Source of the DNA: Bacteroidales bacterium | GTDB taxonomy: Bacteria > Bacteroidota > Bacteroidia > Bacteroidales > UBA7960 | Reading direction: 5' to 3' | Assembly (NCBI GenBank): GCA_007128045.1 | Contig: SKYG01000318.1 | Coordinates: 1 to 28,109, forward strand | Length of the DNA: 28,109 nt | Shown here: piece after piece, positions 8,133 to 16,964 of the stretch | Layout of the letters: every line of letters begins with the position of its first letter | Position numbering within the stretch: position 1 is the first letter of the stretch | Notes under the pieces: model-generated | Told to the model about the DNA's origin: nothing | The model's database searches: none | The model's input: only the letters and a program-made list of their open reading frames with translations | Made by a program: the position numbers and the translations under genes

Positions 8133-8798
8133 TCAATTCTCAGCGCTTTGTTGTGGGTTATCAGTTTCAGCATCAGGGTTACCCGTATCCGTATGTGGTG
8201 TAAAGAACCGTTTTTGGAATACAAGTAAGATGGCTACCCCGGTGGTAATGGATGAGTCGGCCAGGTTAAACACCGGTCTGAAAAATATAAAATCCTTTCC
8301 ACCCCAGAAGGGAACCCATGATGGCAGGTCACATTGAATGACCGGGAAATACAGCATGTCTACGACTTTTCCATGAAGGAAGGAAGCATACCCTCCGGTT
8401 TCAGGAAATGCCACAGCGACCTGGTTAAAGTAGCTTTCACTGAATATCATCCCATAAAAGGCACTATCAATAATATTGCCCAAGGCTCCGGCCAGGATGA
8501 GCGATACACTGGCGATCAGTCCGGTATGGGCATCTTTTTTAACAATTTGAGCGAGGTAGGCGCCAATAAATACCACGGCAACGATCCTGAAAATGCTCAG
8601 GATGAGCTTCCCATAGCTGCCGGCAAATTCAATACCGAACGCCATACCAGCATTTTCAGTAAAATGAATGATAAACCAATCGCCGAACACAGGAATGTTT
8701 TGACCAAGGGTCATATTGGTTTTGACCAGCACTTTGACTACCTGATCTGCCAGCAGCACTGAAAGGATGATCACCCACGGAATATGTCTTTTTTTCAA
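8133..8798 (-). CDS. lspA: Lipoprotein signal peptidase (signal peptidase II)
   Basis: This inner-membrane aspartyl protease removes signal peptides from diacylglyceryl-modified prolipoproteins. The 221-residue product has the family's transmembrane segments (residues ~7-23, 65-86, 93-112, 183-195) and the conserved motifs DQVVK (18-22), ENAGMAF (48-54), GNIID (D111), VVDM (D147) and FNLADSSI (D181). D147 and D181 sit in the VVD and FNxAD boxes that carry the catalytic aspartates. The long loop between GNIID and VVDM is usual for Bacteroidota. Translation appears to start at TTG (8796-8798); the first in-frame ATG would remove the first membrane helix. The start lies 17 bp after the dksA-like stop, so it is the last gene of the ileS operon. 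The hydrophilic tail after ~200 is probably disordered. Confidence 0.95.
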   Translation of the reverse strand: MKKRHIPWVIILSVLLADQVVKVLVKTNMTLGQNIPVFGDWFIIHFTENAGMAFGIEFAGSYGKLILSIFRIVAVVFIGAYLAQIVKKDAHTGLIASVSLILAGALGNIIDSAFYGMIFSESYFNQVAVAFPETGGYASFLHGKVVDMLYFPVIQCDLPSWVPFWGGKDFIFFRPVFNLADSSITTGVAILLVFQKRFFTPHTDTGNPDAETDNPQQSAEN

Positions 8799-8815
8799 AA
8801 CGTCTGATCTGGCGG

Positions 8816-9205
8816 TTATTTATTTTGGTTCAGTTTGGCCTCGATGCTAAGGGTTGCATGAGGCACGCTTCTCAAACGTTCCTTGGAGATGAGCTTGCCG
8901 GTTACACGGCATATTCCATAGGTTTTGTTTTCTATACGGATAAGGGCATTTTCCAGATCGCGTATAAACTTTTGCTGCCTGGCAGCTAATTGGCCGTTTT
9001 CTTCTTTTGATAAGACTTGTGAGCCTTCTTCCAATATCTTGAAAGAGGGAGAGGTATCGTTGGTATCGTTAGCGTTTTGGGTGGTATACGCTTCAGTTAA
9101 CAATTTCAAGCCTTCCCTGGCTTCCTCCAGCTTTTTTTGGATGATACCTTTGAACTCCTGGAGCTCTTCATCCGCAAACCTTGTTTTTTCACGTTTGGCT
9201 TCCAT
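8816..9205 (-). CDS. TraR/DksA-family regulator with degenerate zinc finger
   Basis: The 129-residue product has an N-terminal coiled-coil region (~10-95) and a C-terminal segment YGICRVTGKLISKERL...PHATLSIEAK. This is the DksA/TraR layout: a coiled coil inserted into the RNA polymerase secondary channel plus a small globular head. Only one of the four zinc cysteines (C99) remains; the others are replaced, and H116 could be a partial substitute. This degenerate form is, as I recall, typical of Bacteroidota homologues beside ileS and lspA. It probably modulates transcription initiation, but a DksA-like (p)ppGpp response cannot be assumed. It sits 20 bp after ileS. A run of seven C lies five bases before the ATG where a Shine-Dalgarno site would be expected. 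Confidence 0.88.
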   Translation of the reverse strand: MEAKREKTRFADEELQEFKGIIQKKLEEAREGLKLLTEAYTTQNANDTNDTSPSFKILEEGSQVLSKEENGQLAARQQKFIRDLENALIRIENKTYGICRVTGKLISKERLRSVPHATLSIEAKLNQNK

Positions 9206-9225
9206 ACTCAGGGGGGGTTTATTAT

Positions 9226-12200
9226 TTAGTTATTATTCACTCTGTATATCAGGATATTTGTATCAATATTGTCAGTCAGGTTAATGGTCACCATTTTTTT
9301 ATCCTGAATAGTATCTTCATAATTTAGTTTTGATGCCAGGGTTTCTGAACAAATATAATCATAATTGTTTAGAATGGCTTCTGTAATTTCATCATGTTGC
9401 TGCACAAATATCTCAATTTTATCTGTCACTTCCAGCCCGGTCTCTTTTCTCAGGTTTTGTATCCTGTTAATCAGTTCTCTGGCAATTCCTTCATTGATCA
9501 ATTCCTGTGATAAGTTTACGTCGAGAGCCACCGTTAAGGCCCCGTCATTGGCCACAAGCCACCCGGGGATATCTTCCGACATGATTTCCACATCGCTAAC
9601 AAGCAACTCGATCTCCTGTCCGTCAATATTGAGTATTCTGTGTCCTTTTGATTCGATATCAGCAATATCATCCTGTTCAAAACCTTGCAGGGCGATGGCA
9701 ATTTTTTTCATCATCTTGCCATATTTCGGCCCCAAAGTTTTGAAGTTGGGTTTGACTTTTTTCACCAGGACACCTGCCTGGTCATCTACGTATTCGAGCT
9801 CTTTCACGTTTACTTCCGACAATATGAGTTGTTCAACACCCATAAGCTGACTCCGGAAACGATCATTGAGAACGGGCACCATGATCTTCTGCAGAGGCTG
9901 TCTGACGCGGATATTCACCTTTTTTCTGAGGGCAAGAACCATTGATGATATCTTTTGAGCCAGCTGCATGCGTTCTTCCAGTTGCTGATCAATCATGGAT
10001 GTATCTGCAACAGGGAAATCAGTCAGGTGAACTGATCCGGCCTGTTGTCTGTTTGTTGCCGAATTAAGGTCGATATACAGGCGTTCACTGAAAAACGGAG
10101 CTATGGGTGCCGAGAGCATAGCAAGGGCTTCCAGGCATCTGTAAAGGGTCTGATAGGCTGAAATCTTGTCTTCACTGTAATCTCCTTTCCAGAACCTGCG
10201 TCTGCACAGGCGCACATACCAATTGCTCAAATGTTCATCAACAAATGTTTGAATGAGTCGTCCAGCGCGGGTTGGTTCAAAGTTCAGATAGCTTTCGTCA
10301 ACTTTATTGATCAGGGTATTCAGCTCTGACAGTATCCAGCGGTCAATTTCCGGTCTTTTCTGAATCGGCACCTCTTCTTCGACATAGCTAAAACCATCGA
10401 TGTTGGCATACAGGGCAAAGAATGCGTAGGTGTTATACAGTGTTCCAAAAAACTTACGCTGCACTTCAGCTACCCCTTCAATATCAAACTTCAGATTGTC
10501 CCAGGGCTGTGCATTGGTTATCATATACCATCTAGTAGCATCAGGGCCGTATGTTTCTATGGTTGCAAACGGGTCGACAGCATTTCCAAGGCGTTTTGAC
10601 ATTTTATTGCCCTTTTTATCGAGCACCAGTCCGTTGGAAACCACGGTTTTAAATGCTACAGAGTCGAAGAGCATGGTAGCGATGGCATGCAGGGTAAAAA
10701 ACCATCCGCGGGTCTGGTCAACCCCTTCCGCGATAAAGTCGGCGGGAAAATTGGCTTCAAAAAGTTCTTTATTTTCAAACGGATAATGAACCTGGGCATA
10801 GGGCATGGCGCCACTGTCGAACCAGACATCGATAAGGTCTGTTTCACGGATCATTTTCCTTCCTGAAGGGGATACCAGTATGATCTCATCGACAGCCGGG
10901 CGGTGCATATCAAACAGGGAATAATTCCTGTCAGACATGTCGTCGGGATCAAAGCCGGCAAGTGGATTGGTGTTCATAAAACCCGCTTCAACGGCTTTTT
11001 CGATCTCTGCTTTGAGCTCTGTCAGTGATCCGATGCACAGTTTTTCTTCCTGGTCTTCGGTAGCCCATATCGGTAAAGGCACGCCCCAATACCTTGAGCG
11101 GCTCAGGTTCCAGTCCTGAAGGTTTTCCAGCCAGTTTCCAAAACGACCTGTTCCTGTACTTTCAGGCTTCCACTGTATGGATTGATTCAGTGCGATCATT
11201 TTGTCTTTCATGGCGGTAGACCTCACAAACCAGCTATCCAGCGGATAATACAATATGGGTTTGTCGGTACGCCAGCAATGGGGGTATGAGTGTTCGTATT
11301 TTTCTGCTTTGAAGGCCAGGTTACTGGTTTTCAGTTTTATGATGATGTCTACATCTACAGGCCTCTCTTCGGCTGGTTCACCATCGGGGATGTAGTCAGG
11401 TTTTACATAGCGTCTGGCAAACTCGCCCATCTCTTCCACAAACTTTCCCTGCTTGTCGACCATAGTGAGCGACCCCAGTTTGTATTGCTGGTTCACCCTG
11501 AAGTCGTCGGCACCAAAGCTTGGCGCTATATGTACAATGCCGGTACCGTCTTCTGTGGTAACAAAATCGCCCAGCACCACCCTAAACGGGTCGCCGTTAT
11601 CGGGCTGAGCATAGGGAAGCAGCTGTTCGTAGCGAAGGTTTTCAAACTGCTCTCCTTTATAATCTCCCGTTATGTGATAAGGAATGTGCTTATCACCCGG
11701 CGTATAATCTTCGAATGACAATTCGGCATGTTGGGGGTTGAAGAAGCTGTTCATCAATTCTCTGGCTAAAACAACTTCAATCGGTTTGTATGTATATTGG
11801 TTAAAGGTTTTTACCTTCACATAGTCAATGTTTTTTCCCATGGCCAGGCCGGTATTGCTGGGCAAGGTCCATGGAGTTGTGGTCCAGGCCAGTATGAAGA
11901 CCTCTTCGCTGTCAGGTTCAAAGAGAAAAGATGAGGCTTCATCTTTTACCAGCCTGAATTGTGCCGTAACGGAGTGATCTTTTACATTGCGGTAACACCC
12001 GGGCTGATTTAATTCGTGTGTGCTAAGTCCCGTTCCTGCTGCCGGAGAGTATGGTTGAATAGAGTATCCCTTGTATAGCAGGCCTTTTTCATACATTTCC
12101 GACAACAGGTACCATACGGTTTCAATATATTTGTTGTCGAAGGTAATATACGGATTATCAAGGTCTACCCAGTATCCCATCTTAACGGTAAGGTCATCCC

Positions 12201-12594
12201 AGGTATCTTTATACTTCATTACATCCTTTCGGCAAGCCTGGTTATATGCTTCAATAGAGATGCTTTTCCCTATGTCTTCCTTTGTGATGCCAAGCATGGT
12301 TTCCACGCCAATTTCGACAGGAAGGCCATGAGTATCCCATCCGGCTTTTCGATGTACCAGAAAGCCTTTTTGTGTTCGGTACCGGCAAAAAATGTCTTTT
12401 ATGGCTCTGGCCATAACGTGGTGAATGCCGGGCAAGCCATTGGCCGAAGGCGGGCCTTCATAAAATACCCATGGAGTGTGCCCCTTCCTGTTTTCCAGGC
12501 TTTTCATAAATACCTGGTTCTCTTCCCAAAACCTGCTTATCTCCTTGCCAATAAGAGATAAGTCCAACTTCTTGTATTCAGCGTATTTCGACAT
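9226..12594 (-). CDS. ileS: Isoleucyl-tRNA synthetase, zinc-finger-less (IleRS2-like), swapped GxHH motif
   Basis: This cytoplasmic class I synthetase charges tRNA-Ile. The 1122-residue product has GPPSANGLPGIHH at 47-59, the CP1 editing domain (WTTTPWTLPSNT at ~240, GIVHIAPSFGADD at ~355), DVWFDSG, KMSKR at 664-668 and an anticodon-binding domain (~720-880). The C-terminus ends without the CxxC...CxxC zinc finger of IleRS1, which fits the eukaryote-like type 2 lineage. The first signature is unusual: where HxGH is expected, residues 56-59 read G-I-H-H, so the first and third positions are exchanged. Type 2 enzymes tolerate mupirocin, and the exchanged motif has been linked to extreme resistance. 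It heads an operon with the dksA-like gene and lspA. The start is ATG at 12592-12594, preceded by AAGGA. Confidence 0.97.
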   Translation of the reverse strand: MSKYAEYKKLDLSLIGKEISRFWEENQVFMKSLENRKGHTPWVFYEGPPSANGLPGIHHVMARAIKDIFCRYRTQKGFLVHRKAGWDTHGLPVEIGVETMLGITKEDIGKSISIEAYNQACRKDVMKYKDTWDDLTVKMGYWVDLDNPYITFDNKYIETVWYLLSEMYEKGLLYKGYSIQPYSPAAGTGLSTHELNQPGCYRNVKDHSVTAQFRLVKDEASSFLFEPDSEEVFILAWTTTPWTLPSNTGLAMGKNIDYVKVKTFNQYTYKPIEVVLARELMNSFFNPQHAELSFEDYTPGDKHIPYHITGDYKGEQFENLRYEQLLPYAQPDNGDPFRVVLGDFVTTEDGTGIVHIAPSFGADDFRVNQQYKLGSLTMVDKQGKFVEEMGEFARRYVKPDYIPDGEPAEERPVDVDIIIKLKTSNLAFKAEKYEHSYPHCWRTDKPILYYPLDSWFVRSTAMKDKMIALNQSIQWKPESTGTGRFGNWLENLQDWNLSRSRYWGVPLPIWATEDQEEKLCIGSLTELKAEIEKAVEAGFMNTNPLAGFDPDDMSDRNYSLFDMHRPAVDEIILVSPSGRKMIRETDLIDVWFDSGAMPYAQVHYPFENKELFEANFPADFIAEGVDQTRGWFFTLHAIATMLFDSVAFKTVVSNGLVLDKKGNKMSKRLGNAVDPFATIETYGPDATRWYMITNAQPWDNLKFDIEGVAEVQRKFFGTLYNTYAFFALYANIDGFSYVEEEVPIQKRPEIDRWILSELNTLINKVDESYLNFEPTRAGRLIQTFVDEHLSNWYVRLCRRRFWKGDYSEDKISAYQTLYRCLEALAMLSAPIAPFFSERLYIDLNSATNRQQAGSVHLTDFPVADTSMIDQQLEERMQLAQKISSMVLALRKKVNIRVRQPLQKIMVPVLNDRFRSQLMGVEQLILSEVNVKELEYVDDQAGVLVKKVKPNFKTLGPKYGKMMKKIAIALQGFEQDDIADIESKGHRILNIDGQEIELLVSDVEIMSEDIPGWLVANDGALTVALDVNLSQELINEGIARELINRIQNLRKETGLEVTDKIEIFVQQHDEITEAILNNYDYICSETLASKLNYEDTIQDKKMVTINLTDNIDTNILIYRVNNN

Positions 12595-12782
12595 TCCTTG
12601 ATCGTTTGTTATGCCCTGCCTGCCTGCCTGCTCTTTAAAATTTTGGGACAGGTTTGTAATTCAGGGAAATATGTAGTTTTTAAAAGCGCAAAAGTAACTA
12701 TTTTTTGCGAATTATAATGCCTCAAAATGATTGGGCTTATCATCGGAAGGATGGTGCAAAACGTAAGATGGCTAACATGACA
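12595..12782. other. ileS leader and promoter spacer
   Basis: This holds the minus-strand leader of ileS. It contains four tandem CTGC/CCTG tetranucleotides (12615-12632) and A/T-rich DNA around the -7 box listed separately. No T-box, attenuator or RNA gene was recognised. Confidence 0.5.
12689..12696 (-). promoter_or_regulatory. ileS promoter -7 box TACTTTTG
   Basis: On the minus strand GTTACTTTTGCGC contains TACTTTTG, an exact TAnnTTTG match, giving a leader of roughly 90 nt to the ileS ATG. A TTTG at 12723-12726 is a possible -33 element, but the 26-bp spacing is longer than the usual 19-21. Confidence 0.5.
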
Positions 12783-12939
12783 CTAATTAGTGTCTGTCCA
12801 TAATGTCCGATATCTGCGTTATGCTCGTCCGAAAATTGCTCATCCCGAGTTGTCGGGACTCCGCATTTTCGGACTTCGCATGCCTTGATCTCGAACATTC
12901 TGACCCAGACACTTGACTTTATTGACGGGCTCTAATTAG
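12783..12939. repeat. MITE-like nested palindrome flanked by CTAATTAG octamers
   Basis: Four nested inverted pairs form one imperfect hairpin of 123 nt: GTGTCTG (12790-12796) with CAGACAC (12906-12912); AATGTCCGA (12802) with TCGAACATT (12891); GTCCGAAAATTGC (12827) with GCATTTTCGGAC (12863); and TCCCGA (12843) with TCGGGA (12853) around a GTTG loop. The palindromic octamer CTAATTAG stands at both 12783-12790 and 12932-12939, the second copy including the kinase stop codon. This resembles a small non-autonomous element with a target duplication, although 19 extra bases lie between the right arm and the right octamer. It could also act as transcription terminator for the kinase gene. Confidence 0.7.
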
Positions 12940-15900
12940 CTGCGGGCAATCTGAAGGAAAAAACAGACCCCTGGCCTTCGGTAGAATGAAATGACACATT
13001 TCCCCCATGATTTTCTATGATGGCTTTTACCATCGACAGGCCCATTCCCATTCCACTGGTTTTTGTGGTAAAGTTCGGACTAAATATATTTTTCTTCAAT
13101 GAATCAGGTATGCCATGTCCATAATCTTTGATATCTATTCTGTAATAGTTCACCTCCGAAGCACAATGAATGTCGATGATGGCTTCATCATGTTTGGGAT
13201 ATGCCTGTATTCCGTTGTTTAACAAGTTATTAATGACTCGTATCAATTGATTTCTGTCGGCATGTACCCACATATTTTCTGGTTCGTCTGGCAAATCAAG
13301 AATTATGGTTACGTTTTCAGAGTCATTAAACAAGTTCAGCACCTCGGGCAAGAAATCGCGGAGGTTCATTTTTTTTGTATTGCTGGGCGGCATTTGGGCA
13401 AAATCAGAAAACGCACCTGCAATTAAAGAAAGGTTGTCGATCTGTTCAATCATGGTTTTGGTAAACCGTTCCAGGCGCTCATCCCAATCCGGTAAATTTT
13501 CTCTCCATGCCTTTTCCAGGTATTGAATATTCAGGCGCATGGGTGTTAATGGATTCTTGATTTCATGGGCTACCTGTCTGGCCATCTCCCGCCAGGCTGA
13601 TTCACGTTCGCTGCGAGCAAGCAGCTCTGCACTGGCACCCAGCTCATCGATCATGCGGTTATATTCGCTGATCAGGCTCCCAATCTCATCGTTACGGTGC
13701 CATGCGATCTTCTGATTGGCCCTTCCGAGCTGAACCCTTGACAAGCTTTCCTTTATAAACTCTAATGGCTTGGTTACAAAATTCGAAATAAACAGTGCAA
13801 CCAATATGGCCACTACAAGCAACAGCAAATAGATATTAATAAAAGCCACCATGAAAAATGATATCTCATTGCGCAGTTCGCCCTGCTTGGCGAAGTAAGG
13901 AAGGTTTATATACCCCAGCAATTCCTGGTAGCGGTTACGTAGCAACAAGTAGGCCGACAGGTATTCAAGTTTCCCAATATGTTCATTATGAACAAATTGA
14001 TTTACTTGTTGCTCACTTAGAGTCACATAAGCCCAGGGGTTCATTTTTGTACTTATCAGGCCTTCTTCAAACACTTTCGGCCGACTTGACGCCAGCAGCT
14101 TCCCATCAATATCATATAAGTTGATGTCGGTAAAAAAGGTGTTTGACTGTCGTAACAACAAATCAGAAAGGTAGTGCGACAAGGATTCATCAAGATGTTC
14201 CACACCATCAATATCAAGGGTTAACTCTGTTTCAACCAATACACTATGTGCTTTCTCATTCAGAAATGCCATATTTTTATTCTGAGAAATACTGAGTATG
14301 AACCATATTGAAGCGCCGCCAATGGCCAACACAGACACGATCACTATGGTGATCATCGACACCTGTACCCGCCTTTTAAAATTAAGCCTGAACACCTCTG
14401 CCAGGGGTTTGCGGCTGGTGAACATATAGAATATCACTATCAGCACAAAAAACAAGATAAAGAGGTAGGAAAAAGGGGCAATTTTTTCCAGAAAAGTTTC
14501 TTGTGGACGGCTAACGATAATTTGTGTGGAGTCGTCTTTTTTGTATAGAATGTGCCGGTAACCATCAAAGCTAAATTCGGCAAACGTTTCTTCACAATGG
14601 TCATATATGGTGGTATCGATGCTGTAGTTGTACGGGCCGTATTTATTGACCAGCAACCCATCTTTGTACAAGGCATAGGAGTAGTTTATCACCTCCCTGT
14701 TGATGTCTATCTTATCATCTATAAGGAGCTCAGGAAAGCCCATGTCGCGGGCGAGGTATTTGGAGTCGAACTCAAGAAAGACATAGTATTCTGTCATGGC
14801 ACCATCTGCATCTCCCATGTAAATCGGAATTTTGGAAATATAGCTGTTTCTGCCGGTATTGTTATCAAGATATAGCAACTTGTCGCTGATGGTGGGTTTG
14901 CCAAAGCCTTGCATGTATTCATCAAAATATTCTTCACAGTCAACCAACACATTGGATGGCTTGATCAATAACATTTCATTGGGATGGCAAATGGTGATCT
15001 GAAAGTCATATTTGACCCAGAAATCATAGAAGTAATGGTGGAGTAAATAGCGGTACACGGCACCTTCATTATAGGGGTCTGTCCTTACCAGGTTTCTTAG
15101 CTGGTGGTCGTTAAACAAAGTTTCTTCTATCTCCATAAAGAGAAATTCCGCAACGGGATCTTGCTCTGAGGCCAGTTGCAGGGCGAATGTTTTTCTTCTT
15201 TCAACATCTTTATCCCGGTTAAACTGATATAATGCCAGGCTTGCAATAAGACTGAATAAAAACAATGATACCAACAAGGAGGTAAATCCGGCCTGTGACG
15301 AAGTGCTTTTTCTCTCCATGGAAAAAACAATGATGGCCGTCATAAATAATAACCACTCCAGATGAGCCATTCCCTTGTACAACCAGTGCGCTCCGGCCAT
15401 CATTAAAAGCATGGCAATATACAACCACCATACATGTGATTGCTTCCGCATCACATTCAGGGCCACACGAAACAATACCACACTAAGAAAGTAAAATGAG
15501 AAAAAGATACATCCTATAATGAGAAAACCTACCAGGCTGAATATATCAATATTAAAGATGAAATTGATATCCAGGTTAAGCTGGGAGTTAATCACCATGC
15601 CTTCTATTAATCGTACAGCCAGGTTACAAAACAGGTATATCATGACAAATATAACTACCCCCACGCCTAGCCTGGCGGCAGGACTTTCCAGGGCTTTAAA
15701 GGAGAACTGCCTTAGGTGAGCAAACAGAAAGAATGATATAATGCTAAATACCAACACATTAAAAAACAGATCTCCCAGTGAGGGCAATATGTTTGATGCA
15801 GCATATAATGCCGGACTAAATAGCTTCCCCTGGTAAAAAGCCGAAGGAAAAGACATGTAAAATGAACCGATACGTATCGCTATAATGGAGGCTATAAAGC

Positions 15901-16651
15901 CGATGATTGACAGGCTTTTATTACCGCTGTAAAACATGTTGGAAAAATACCTGAAAGAGGCAAATACATATAGGATAAAACCAGCTATGGCCAACAGCAC
16001 AGTCAGATGAAAAACGATGGCATTGGTTTTGTAAAGACCTGATTCTCTTTGCAGAATAGCAGAAAATGCGTAATCACCATCACTGTTCGATATGCTTCTT
16101 CCCTCCTCTTGTTTATCAGATATAAATACCCAGTTGGGATCAATACAAAACTGGTTATTAAATCTGTTTACCAGAAATCTGTTCTGGTACCTGAAGCCAT
16201 ATTTTATAACAGTAACAGCTAAATAGCGGTCGTTTTCATCAACGATTTGCCTGAAGTAATACCACCCATTTTTCAGACGTGCAATACCATGTCCGGAATC
16301 AGGTATTTCATCCAACGTAATAGGAATGGCATTATTTGTCCAGAAAACAAACCGGTCATTATCAATATGGTAGAAGGAAATTTCTTTCTTGCCATATTCA
16401 TGTTGTAGTTGTTTGATCAAGTCTCTGTCAGACATACCTTCCACTTTAGGTTCCTGGTAAATGTCTATAAAACTGAGAAGTGCGGCATTCAGATCCTTAT
16501 CGAGTGTAGTGAAAGATTCCTGAAACACAGCTATCTCTCGTTCAACATCAACTTGTGTCCATTTAAAACCGCTGAAAAATTCCGACAATGCCAATGTCAG
16601 TACCGACATCATAAAAAGTCTGAGAAAAAAGCGCTGTCTTAAAGTATTCAT
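12932..16651 (-). CDS. NtrY-like membrane sensor histidine kinase with HAMP domain
   Basis: The 1239-residue inner-membrane kinase has one N-terminal transmembrane helix, an extracytoplasmic segment (~25-200), a polytopic block of about seven or eight helices (~204-480), a second soluble segment (~480-730), paired helices (~733-750 and ~770-790), a third sensor segment (~795-925), a helix at ~930-958 and a HAMP linker (~955-1010). The H-box is MARQVAHEIKNPLTPMRL with H1029, followed by NNLLNNGIQAY (N box, ~1146), DYGHGIP (G1) and GMGMGLSMVKA (G2). 'HEIKNPLTPM' is typical of NtrY-type kinases. The catalytic core looks intact. No response regulator lies beside it. A weak -7 box (TAGCCTTG, 16671-16678) is upstream of the ATG. 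The stimulus is unknown. Confidence 0.92.
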   Translation of the reverse strand: MNTLRQRFFLRLFMMSVLTLALSEFFSGFKWTQVDVEREIAVFQESFTTLDKDLNAALLSFIDIYQEPKVEGMSDRDLIKQLQHEYGKKEISFYHIDNDRFVFWTNNAIPITLDEIPDSGHGIARLKNGWYYFRQIVDENDRYLAVTVIKYGFRYQNRFLVNRFNNQFCIDPNWVFISDKQEEGRSISNSDGDYAFSAILQRESGLYKTNAIVFHLTVLLAIAGFILYVFASFRYFSNMFYSGNKSLSIIGFIASIIAIRIGSFYMSFPSAFYQGKLFSPALYAASNILPSLGDLFFNVLVFSIISFFLFAHLRQFSFKALESPAARLGVGVVIFVMIYLFCNLAVRLIEGMVINSQLNLDINFIFNIDIFSLVGFLIIGCIFFSFYFLSVVLFRVALNVMRKQSHVWWLYIAMLLMMAGAHWLYKGMAHLEWLLFMTAIIVFSMERKSTSSQAGFTSLLVSLFLFSLIASLALYQFNRDKDVERRKTFALQLASEQDPVAEFLFMEIEETLFNDHQLRNLVRTDPYNEGAVYRYLLHHYFYDFWVKYDFQITICHPNEMLLIKPSNVLVDCEEYFDEYMQGFGKPTISDKLLYLDNNTGRNSYISKIPIYMGDADGAMTEYYVFLEFDSKYLARDMGFPELLIDDKIDINREVINYSYALYKDGLLVNKYGPYNYSIDTTIYDHCEETFAEFSFDGYRHILYKKDDSTQIIVSRPQETFLEKIAPFSYLFILFFVLIVIFYMFTSRKPLAEVFRLNFKRRVQVSMITIVIVSVLAIGGASIWFILSISQNKNMAFLNEKAHSVLVETELTLDIDGVEHLDESLSHYLSDLLLRQSNTFFTDINLYDIDGKLLASSRPKVFEEGLISTKMNPWAYVTLSEQQVNQFVHNEHIGKLEYLSAYLLLRNRYQELLGYINLPYFAKQGELRNEISFFMVAFINIYLLLLVVAILVALFISNFVTKPLEFIKESLSRVQLGRANQKIAWHRNDEIGSLISEYNRMIDELGASAELLARSERESAWREMARQVAHEIKNPLTPMRLNIQYLEKAWRENLPDWDERLERFTKTMIEQIDNLSLIAGAFSDFAQMPPSNTKKMNLRDFLPEVLNLFNDSENVTIILDLPDEPENMWVHADRNQLIRVINNLLNNGIQAYPKHDEAIIDIHCASEVNYYRIDIKDYGHGIPDSLKKNIFSPNFTTKTSGMGMGLSMVKAIIENHGGNVSFHSTEGQGSVFSFRLPAAN

Positions 16652-16964
16652 TCCTGAGGTTCTTTACTTTCAAGGCTAATTTACGAATAAAAAGCTGTTG
16701 GTTTGTTGATTTGTTGATCTGTTGTAGGGATAGGACTTGACCTGGCCCTCTGCGATTAATCAGGTAATCCGCGCTCTGTAGGGGATCTCTCACTACGCTA
16801 TCGCTCCGTTCGAGATGACAGGGTGCTATGCAACCCACAACCTGGCCCTCCGCGTTTCTCTGCGAATAACACCGCGCCCTCTGCGGTTAATCAGGTAATC
16901 CGGTAACCCGTTACAGCATCAAAATCCACGCCAATTCTAAGAAATGTTGATGGAATTGCCGGCC
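16652..16964. repeat. Intergenic repeat cluster A
   Basis: This 313-bp gene-free stretch holds, in order: 8-bp units GTTGATTT/GTTGATCT (16705-16724); a TAGGGATAGGACTTGACCTG segment (16725-16744); two copies of CCCTCTGCGRTTAATCAGG plus TAATCCG (16746-16771 and 16877-16902); an element with ATCTCTCACTACGCTATCG and TTCGAGATGACAGGGTG (16778-16825); and CAACCCACAACCTGG. The same modules recur in the other clusters. No coding region or RNA was recognised. Confidence 0.75.

Noticed and set aside
8334..8762. 142-codon plus-strand frame
   Set aside because: Antisense shadow of lspA, whose catalytic motifs are clear on the minus strand.
11290..11718. 142-codon plus-strand frame
   Set aside because: Antisense to the ileS editing domain; no independent signal.
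12595..12700. T-box or other riboswitch in the ileS leader
   Set aside because: No T-box sequence or specifier stem is visible in the ~90-nt leader, and T-boxes are not expected in this phylum.
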